From Rikenellaceae bacterium (GTDB taxonomy: Bacteria > Bacteroidota > Bacteroidia > Bacteroidales > UBA932), in assembly GCA_900769145.1 (NCBI GenBank), contig CAAGFN010000109.1:1-7442 (forward strand): a DNA stretch of 7,442 bases, written 5' to 3'. Position numbers and translations under genes: made by a program. Positions 1-4,720 of this stretch are shown piece by piece (position 1 is the stretch's first letter; the number at the start of each line of letters is the position of its first letter). The notes beneath the pieces were generated by a model. That model did not search any database and was not told the DNA's origin. It saw only the letters and a list, made by a program, of their open reading frames with translations.

Positions 1-224
1 ATACCCATTCCGACACCGCGAACCTTGCCCACTACATCAGCATCTGCGATGACCTTGTTGATGGCCTCTGCAAGCTCTGCAATGTAAGGTTCAACTTCTC
101 CGTAAGTGTCAGTGCGGATTACTGTCTGTGCCAGAACCTGGCCGCGCATATCCACGACACCGATTTTCGTAGTCTGTCCGCCGACATCGACGCCTACTAC
201 GTATGGCATATCCATCTTGTTCAT
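1..224 (-). CDS. ROK-family sugar kinase (glucokinase-like), N-terminal part
   Basis: Partial gene: it begins at the ATG at 224-222 and runs off the left edge, so about 74 residues are visible. The start MNKMDMPYVVGVDVGGQTTK carries the ROK-family N-terminal phosphate-binding motif (DxGGxxxK, residues about 13-20), followed by IGVVD, as in the actin-like ATPase fold of ROK glucokinases and N-acetylhexosamine kinases. The family phosphorylates a cytoplasmic sugar with ATP. An in-frame TAA lies just upstream (231-233), so no earlier start exists; Met4 and Met6 are possible later starts. No Shine-Dalgarno site is visible. The gene starts 29 bp after the stop of the sugar transporter on the same strand, so the two are probably one operon for uptake and phosphorylation. 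The sugar-specificity region (ExGH and the zinc cysteines) is outside the window, so glucokinase is favoured only by context; a GlcNAc or mannose kinase is possible. Confidence 0.85.
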   Translation of the reverse strand, partial: MNKMDMPYVVGVDVGGQTTKIGVVDMRGQVLAQTVIRTDTYGEVEPYIAELAEAINKVIADADVVGKVRGVGMG

Positions 225-253
225 AATGAATTATTGTTTTGTCAAAGGAAGAA

Positions 254-1531
254 TTACTCCTGCTCAGGGCTTGGCTTTGAGAGGAAGAGGGTGTAGCAGA
301 GCATGTAGCCGAGAGCCACGACAATCAGCCAGTAGCTGCTAACGAATGAGGTGACGTCAGCGAGAAGGCCCTGGAAATAAGGGAGGATACCGCCGCCGCA
401 TACCATTACCATGAATACTCCTGAAGCAATCGAGGTGTATTTTCCAAGTCCCTCGACTGCGAGGTTGAAGATGCTTCCCCACATAACTGAGGTGCAGAGA
501 CCGCAGAGCACGAAGCAGAGAATCTTGACCGGAACGACCGCACCGTCAGCGAGAGCACCGAGGTTGATGACTGCGCTTTCAGGGATGATGATACCGAGGA
601 TGACAAGGAGGATGGCCAATGAGGAAACGCCTGTCATCATATTCTTGCTGGAAATCTTTCCGCCGAGGGCACCGCCGATGAGACGGCCGCAGAGCATGAG
701 CAGCCAGTAGAGGCCTACGATTGTACCGGCTGTACCGGCAGCAATCCCAAGTCCGCCTGCCTCAGCGCCTGATGTCATATAGAGGTTGGCAATGTTCGGA
801 ATACCTACTTCGACACCTACGTAAACGAAGATGGCGATGATACCGAAGAGAAGGTTGTTGTGGGAGAGAGCTCCCTTTACGCTGGCTACTACACCCTCGC
901 TCTCCTTTGCAGGAGCAGCCTTTGCAGCCTCGAGCTCAGGCTCAGGAATAGCTGAGAAGAAGATGATTACGAATGCGAGAGCGAAGATTGCCATTGCAAT
1001 GAAGAGTGCAGGATTGGCGTCAGAAATTCTTGCGCTTGCAACATCACCCATAAGATAACCTACGAATACCGGAACGATGGTGGCAGCCAATGAGTTGAGG
1101 GATCCGCCGAGCTGGATGAGCTGGTTGCCCTTGTTTCCGCCACCGCCGAGGGTGTTGAGCATAGGGTTGACAACGGTATTGAGCATACACATTGAGAAAC
1201 CGGAAATGAATGCTCCGATGAGATATACAGGGAAGAGTTCAACCACACCTGAAAGGAAGGATACGAAAACTCCAATGAAGCCCACAGCCACAGCTGCGAG
1301 GGATGTCACCTTGTAGCCGTACTTCTTGAGGATGAGACCTGCAGGAAGGCCCATGAAGGCGTAGGCAATGAAGTTGGCAAGGTTGCCGAGCTGGGACATC
1401 GCATTGGATGCGCCGAACTGGGTCTTCACAATCACACCCATAGGGTTCTGGAGACCGGTAACGAAAGAAATCATCGCAAACAGGAAGAACATGATTCCTA
1501 TCGCGAGAACGTTGCTTTTTTTGTTTGACAT
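254..1531 (-). CDS. MFS sugar:H+ symporter, FucP/GluP (FGHS) family
   Basis: Encodes 425 residues, the usual length for fucose/glucose/galactose:H+ symporters. The protein is almost wholly hydrophobic, with about twelve predicted inner-membrane helices split by a polar, Ala/Glu/Lys-rich central loop near residues 195-225. Recognisable points are the first helix ending in TGLQNP, the segment NFIAYAFMGLPAG followed by LILKKYGYK (the family's version of the MFS loop 2-3 motif, residues about 53-74), and YVGVEVGIPN in the second half, all typical of FucP/GluP/NagP-like transporters in Bacteroidota. It imports a monosaccharide using the proton gradient. Fucose, glucose/galactose and GlcNAc carriers cannot be separated from sequence alone; the ROK kinase 29 bp downstream favours glucose or an N-acetylhexosamine over fucose. 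The ATG at 1531 is preceded by an AT-rich leader and a promoter at 1578-1609. The reading frame is intact. Confidence 0.88.
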   Translation of the reverse strand: MSNKKSNVLAIGIMFFLFAMISFVTGLQNPMGVIVKTQFGASNAMSQLGNLANFIAYAFMGLPAGLILKKYGYKVTSLAAVAVGFIGVFVSFLSGVVELFPVYLIGAFISGFSMCMLNTVVNPMLNTLGGGGNKGNQLIQLGGSLNSLAATIVPVFVGYLMGDVASARISDANPALFIAMAIFALAFVIIFFSAIPEPELEAAKAAPAKESEGVVASVKGALSHNNLLFGIIAIFVYVGVEVGIPNIANLYMTSGAEAGGLGIAAGTAGTIVGLYWLLMLCGRLIGGALGGKISSKNMMTGVSSLAILLVILGIIIPESAVINLGALADGAVVPVKILCFVLCGLCTSVMWGSIFNLAVEGLGKYTSIASGVFMVMVCGGGILPYFQGLLADVTSFVSSYWLIVVALGYMLCYTLFLSKPSPEQE

Positions 1532-1577
1532 AATTATCTGTTTTTAGTATTATTAACTATTTATGCGCAAATCCGTG

Positions 1578-1609
1578 CTAATATAGACAAAAACGGAGTT
1601 TTCCGCAAA
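1578..1609 (-). promoter_or_regulatory. Bacteroidota-type promoter of the sugar transporter operon
   Basis: Read on the minus strand there is TTTG (1609-1606), a spacer of exactly 20 bp, then TATATTAG (1585-1578). These match the Bacteroidota -33 TTTG and -7 TAnnTTTG elements with one mismatch in the -7 box. Transcription would start near 1571-1574 and give a leader of about 40 nt before the transporter ATG at 1531. The -33 box abuts the stop codon of the upstream oxidoreductase gene (1610-1612), so the transporter can be transcribed separately from the tsaD unit. The match is by eye only. Confidence 0.55.
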
Positions 1610-3322
1610 TTAATTTTCAGAGAGTGCGCCGGCATCCTCCTGTTCCCCGGCCGGTTCAGCATTGAACTGTTCAGGATGGAGCATTTTGGCAGCTGCCAAT
1701 GCGCAATTGATTCCGTCAATTGCAGAAGATACAATACCTCCGGAATATCCCGCACCCTCTCCGCAAGGGAAAAGTCCCGGGACATCCGGACATTGGAATG
1801 TACCTTCCTCACGCAGGATCCGGACCGGTGACGATGTCCTGGACTCCACTCCGAGAAGGAGGGCATCCTCGGTGTAATATCCGCGCATCTTATTGTTTAC
1901 CAATGGGAAAGCCTTCTGGAGACGGCTTGCGACATTCTCCGGAAGGAGCTCGTGGAGAGGTGCAGAAATCACGCCCGGACGGTAAGATGTCTCCGGCAAT
2001 GTTTCTGAAACCTGGTCCTCGCAGAAGTCCACCATTCTCTGGGCCGGGGCGCAGAACCTGTTCACATTGCCCTCGGCATCAGGCTCGGCGTGGGCTGCGA
2101 CATATTCATACATTTTCTTCTCGACATCTTCCTGGAAACGGAGAAGCGAGAAGGCCCCGTATTTCTTGTATTCCTCCGGCACGTCGTCAGGCTCGATTGA
2201 GACCACGACACCCGCATTGGCCCACTTGGAGTTGCGGGCGGAATTGGACATTCCGTTCAGAACTGTCGCCCCGTCCTCGGTCGAAGACGGCACGAGAATG
2301 CCTCCGGGGCACATGCAGAACGAGAACACTCCCCTATCGTCCACCTGCTCCACGAAAGAGTACTCGGCAGCCGGCATTCCCGGTTCCCATTGTCCGCGGT
2401 AACGGATTTTATTAATGAGGGACTGCGGATGCTCCACGCGTACTCCAAGGGCGAATCCCTTGGCCTGGAGAGCCCAGCCCTTCCTGTCGAACATTTCGTA
2501 AATATCCTTGGCAGAATGGCCTGTGGCAAGGATTACCGCCTTGGCCTTGAAGGTCACCGTGCCTCCATTGACCCCATCTGCCGCAGTGACGGTGATGACC
2601 CCGTCCTCGGCACGCTCAATGTCGGTGAGCCTGGTCTGGAAATGGTATTCCCCGCCGTGGGAAATGATGCATTCCCTTATGTTGGAAACCAGCCTCGGGA
2701 GCTTGTCCGTGCCGATATGCGGATGTGCGTCAATGAGAATGGACGGGTCAGCCCCGAAATTGACGAACTGATGGAGGACTTCCCTGTTGTCGCCCCGCTT
2801 GGAGGAACGGGTAAAGAGTTTTCCGTCGGAGAATGTGCCTGCCCCGCCCTCTCCATAACAATAATTGGAGTCCGGATTGACTTCGCCCCTGGTCGAGAGG
2901 CGGGCAATGTCAGGCTTCCTTCCGCTTACGTCCTTGCCGCGCTCCAGCACGATTGGCTTGAGTCCCAGTGTAAGGAGTTTCAATGCGGCGAACATTCCGG
3001 CAGGACCGGAGCCTGCTACAATGACTGGTTCAGCATTGGCAACATCCTGATATTCAGGAAGAACATATTGCTGATGGTCCTCATATTTCTTGTATGCCTC
3101 AATGCGGTAGCGCACTTTCACGTCGCCCCTTGCGTCAATGGATCTGTGCACGATGTAGCAGCTCGCATCTGCATTGACCATTGTCGGCTGGTATGACTTG
3201 GTCGGGTCAATGACATTGATGACGGCGTTTCTTCTCAGGTGCAGGGCCTCGGCCGCAGCCGTGCGGATGTCGTCAAGTCTGGGTTCTCTGCCAATCCGGC
3301 AGGCAATTTCAAATTCAACCAT
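1610..3322 (-). CDS. FAD-dependent dehydrogenase (COG2509-type flavoprotein)
   Basis: Encodes 570 residues. Residues 1-95 form a small N-terminal domain found in this family. A dinucleotide-binding fold follows, with VIVAGSGPAGMFAA at about 100-113 (GxGxxG for the FAD ADP part) and IVLERG at about 124-129, where the acid binds ribose. Further motifs are CYGEGGAGTFSDGKL (about 155-169, characteristic of the family), VILATGHSA (about 263-271), FSFCMCPGG (about 333-341) and the C-terminal GEGAGYSGGI (about 521-530) that closes the FAD site. These mark the widespread but poorly characterised COG2509 'uncharacterised FAD-dependent dehydrogenase' group; the substrate is unknown. The protein should be cytoplasmic, as no signal peptide or membrane segment is seen. 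Its ATG at 3322 lies 10 bp after the tsaD stop, with an AAGGA Shine-Dalgarno-like sequence (3334-3330) overlapping that stop, so the two genes are probably co-transcribed. The frame is intact. Confidence 0.88.
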   Translation of the reverse strand: MVEFEIACRIGREPRLDDIRTAAAEALHLRRNAVINVIDPTKSYQPTMVNADASCYIVHRSIDARGDVKVRYRIEAYKKYEDHQQYVLPEYQDVANAEPVIVAGSGPAGMFAALKLLTLGLKPIVLERGKDVSGRKPDIARLSTRGEVNPDSNYCYGEGGAGTFSDGKLFTRSSKRGDNREVLHQFVNFGADPSILIDAHPHIGTDKLPRLVSNIRECIISHGGEYHFQTRLTDIERAEDGVITVTAADGVNGGTVTFKAKAVILATGHSAKDIYEMFDRKGWALQAKGFALGVRVEHPQSLINKIRYRGQWEPGMPAAEYSFVEQVDDRGVFSFCMCPGGILVPSSTEDGATVLNGMSNSARNSKWANAGVVVSIEPDDVPEEYKKYGAFSLLRFQEDVEKKMYEYVAAHAEPDAEGNVNRFCAPAQRMVDFCEDQVSETLPETSYRPGVISAPLHELLPENVASRLQKAFPLVNNKMRGYYTEDALLLGVESRTSSPVRILREEGTFQCPDVPGLFPCGEGAGYSGGIVSSAIDGINCALAAAKMLHPEQFNAEPAGEQEDAGALSEN

Positions 3323-3332
3323 AGGTTATTCC

Positions 3333-4364
3333 TTAAAAATCAGCCATCCTGGATACCGGCGCCACGTCCAACGGGGTTCTTTCGCCCTGAAGATAGTGGT
3401 AATATCCGGCTATCGCAATCATGGCCGCATTGTCTGTAGTAAACTTAAATTCAGGCAGATAGGTGTTCCAGCCACGTTTCTTGCCCTCCAGGGTGATTCT
3501 TTCGCGGAGACCGCTGTTCGCTGACACACCTCCGCCGATGGTGATTTCCCTTATTCCCGTCTGCTTCGCAGCTTTTATAAGTTTGTCCAGGAGTATGTCA
3601 ATGAGGGTTTTCTGGAAGCTGGCGCAGATATCTTCCTTGTTCTTTTCCATAAAATCCGGGTCCTTGGCCATCTCGTCCCTGACGAAGTAGAGCAATGATG
3701 TCTTGACTCCGCTGAAGCTGTAGTCGAGTCCCGGGATGTGCGGTTTTGCAAATTTGAACCGCCCGGGGTCGCCGAGTTTGGCAAGCCGGTCAATGACAGG
3801 GCCGCCCGGATATCCGAGTCCCATCATCTTGGAGCATTTGTCGAATGCCTCGCCGACGGCATCGTCGATGGTCTGCCCGAGTATTTCGTACTCCACCGGG
3901 CTGTTGACCTTGACTATCTGTGAGTTGCCCCCGGAGACCAGGAGGCAGAGATAAGGGAATGACGGATGGCGGTTCTCGCTGCCCTCCTGCTTGACGAAGC
4001 CGGCCAGAATGTGGCCCTGGAGATGGTTGACCATTATGGAAGGGATGCCAAGGGACAAGCTGAGTGCCTTGGCGAACGAGGTTCCGACAAGGAGCGAGCC
4101 GAGGAGGCCCGGTCCCCTGGTATATGCGATGGCGGTAAGGTCCCCGGGCTTGATTCCCGCCTTGGTGAGCGCCTGGCTTACAACCGGCACGATATTCTGC
4201 TCGTGCGCCCTGGATGCGAGTTCCGGTACGACCCCGCCGAAATCCTTGTGAACCTGCTGGCTGGCAATCACATTCGAGAGGAGGTATCCGTCCCGGATGA
4301 CTGCAGCCGAGGTGTCATCGCAGGATGACTCGATTCCAAGGATTATGTCTGAATGTTGTGTCAT
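3333..4364 (-). CDS. tsaD: tRNA N6-adenosine threonylcarbamoyltransferase TsaD
   Basis: Transfers the threonylcarbamoyl group from threonylcarbamoyl-AMP to N6 of A37 in ANN-decoding tRNAs, with TsaB and TsaE in bacteria. With the start chosen here the protein has 343 residues, the normal length. Visible motifs are ILGIESSCDDTSAAV at the N-terminus, the metal-binding HxxxH (NHLQGH, about residues 113-118), LLVSGGNSQI (about 142-151), the glycine-rich GGGVSANSGLR (about 277-287) and FTTDNAAMIA (about 308-317, with the third metal-ligand Asp). The frame extends three codons further to a TTG at 4373-4371, but the ATG at 4364-4362 is the better start: the TTG lies inside a promoter-like -7 sequence, and the conserved domain begins soon after the ATG. 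The flavoprotein gene follows after 10 bp. The gene is divergent from the riboswitch-controlled receptor. Confidence 0.96.
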   Translation of the reverse strand: MTQHSDIILGIESSCDDTSAAVIRDGYLLSNVIASQQVHKDFGGVVPELASRAHEQNIVPVVSQALTKAGIKPGDLTAIAYTRGPGLLGSLLVGTSFAKALSLSLGIPSIMVNHLQGHILAGFVKQEGSENRHPSFPYLCLLVSGGNSQIVKVNSPVEYEILGQTIDDAVGEAFDKCSKMMGLGYPGGPVIDRLAKLGDPGRFKFAKPHIPGLDYSFSGVKTSLLYFVRDEMAKDPDFMEKNKEDICASFQKTLIDILLDKLIKAAKQTGIREITIGGGVSANSGLRERITLEGKKRGWNTYLPEFKFTTDNAAMIAIAGYYHYLQGERTPLDVAPVSRMADF

Positions 4365-4370
4365 ATCTTG

Positions 4371-4378
4371 CAAAGTTA
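4371..4378 (-). promoter_or_regulatory. Possible -7 promoter element of tsaD
   Basis: On the minus strand the sequence TAACTTTG fits the Bacteroidota -7 consensus TAnnTTTG perfectly and ends six bases before the tsaD ATG. No TTTG is found at the expected -33 distance; the sequence there is GC-rich. If the element is used, transcription would begin at or within a few bases of the ATG, giving a leaderless or nearly leaderless mRNA. With only one of the two boxes present, this is a weak call. Confidence 0.35.
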
Positions 4379-4466
4379 ATAAAAAGCTGTGGAATTTTGC
4401 CGGGAGGGATTGATTTTTCTACTGCGGGCAGGTACAGCAGCATTGCAAGACCTCCACCGGCATTGA

Positions 4467-4498
4467 CTTGGAATAACAGAATATTTTCCATACATTTG
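4467..4498 (+). promoter_or_regulatory. Bacteroidota-type promoter of the riboswitch-receptor transcript
   Basis: CTTG (4467-4470), a 20-bp spacer and TACATTTG (4491-4498) fit the -33/-7 pattern, with a perfect -7 box and one mismatch in the -33 box. Transcription should start a few bases downstream, around 4502-4506, which is right at the 5' edge of riboswitch helix P1 (4507). That tight fit between predicted start and aptamer supports both calls. The rest of the gap between tsaD and this promoter (about 4379-4466) shows nothing else that can be named. Confidence 0.65.
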
Positions 4499-4506
4499 CG
4501 CCCTGA

Positions 4507-4642
4507 ATCTTCAGGGTCGGGTGAAAGTCCCAACCGGCGGTATAGTCCGCGACCCATCGGCGGTATGTCCAGGAGAGCATATTGCAGATGGCTGAGCCGT
4601 TGAAACTACGGCACCGACGGTAAAGTCCGGATGGAAGAAGAT
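4507..4642 (+). ncRNA. FMN riboswitch aptamer (RFN element)
   Basis: The segment matches the conserved RFN core that binds flavin mononucleotide. Closing helix P1 pairs ATCTTC (4507-4512) with GAAGAT (4637-4642). P2 is 4515-4521 with 4529-4535, capped by the conserved TGAAAGT loop. P3 is GCGG (4537-4540) with CCGC (4547-4550) around TATAGT. P4 is CCATC (4554-4558) with GATGG (4587-4591) and is longer than usual. P5 is GCCGT (4596-4600) with ACGGC (4608-4612). P6 lies in CCGACGGTAAAGTCCGG (4614-4630), followed by the conserved ATGGAAGAAGAT. In the family, FMN binding stabilises P1 and represses riboflavin synthesis or transport genes. Here the only gene downstream is a TonB-dependent receptor, which starts 78 nt after the aptamer. 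Confidence 0.95.
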
Positions 4643-4645
4643 GCG

Positions 4646-4665
4646 TCTCCCCTATCCAGGGGAGA
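4646..4665 (+). other. Hairpin between aptamer and sequestering stem
   Basis: TCTCCCCT (4646-4653) and AGGGGAGA (4658-4665) form a perfect 8-bp stem with a 4-nt loop. After a 2x2 internal loop, 4641-4643 can also pair with 4668-4670; that extension uses the last two bases of the P1 3' strand (4641-4642), so it competes with P1. No U-run follows, so it does not look like an intrinsic terminator. It probably forms part of the riboswitch expression platform or acts as a folding insulator. Confidence 0.6.
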
Positions 4666-4675
4666 AACATACCCT

Positions 4676-4719
4676 GTCAGATTTGTAGTTTAATGTTTTA
4701 CTCAAACTCACAAACTGAC
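4676..4719 (+). promoter_or_regulatory. Start-codon-proximal hairpin, proposed FMN expression platform
   Basis: A 15-bp stem ends one base before the receptor AUG at 4721. GTCAG (4676-4680) pairs with CTGAC (4715-4719), TTTGT (4682-4686) with ACAAA (4710-4714), and AGTTT (4687-4691) with AAACT (4704-4708). A4681 and C4709 are single bulges, and the loop is 4692-4703. The pairing is read directly from the sequence. Bacteroidota initiation usually depends on an open, AU-rich region before the start rather than a Shine-Dalgarno site, so this stem should hinder initiation. Its 5' arm overlaps a segment (4671-4682) that can alternatively pair with the 5' strand of P1 (4507-4517), giving a plausible on/off switch. 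Confidence 0.65.
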
Positions 4720-4720
4720 T

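Noticed and set aside
2390..3196. A 268-codon open frame on the plus strand inside the flavoprotein gene
   Set aside because: It is fully antisense to a gene with clear FAD motifs, and its product has no recognisable domain. Other long antisense frames (1720-2415 plus, 5468-6148 minus) are explained in the same way by biased codon use.
4365..4373. Three-codon N-terminal extension of TsaD from a TTG start
   Set aside because: The start would be a TTG within a perfect -7 promoter box, while an ATG three codons later fits the family length.
4507..4642. TPP or cobalamin riboswitch, both more usual in front of TonB receptors
   Set aside because: The CTGAGA and ACCTGATCTGGATAATGCCAG cores of TPP and the B12-box of cobalamin riboswitches are absent, whereas all six RFN helices and loops are present.
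4646..4690. Rho-independent terminator as the FMN expression platform
   Set aside because: The stem is good but is followed by AACATACCC rather than a U-run, and the start-adjacent hairpin at 4676-4719 gives a better explanation.
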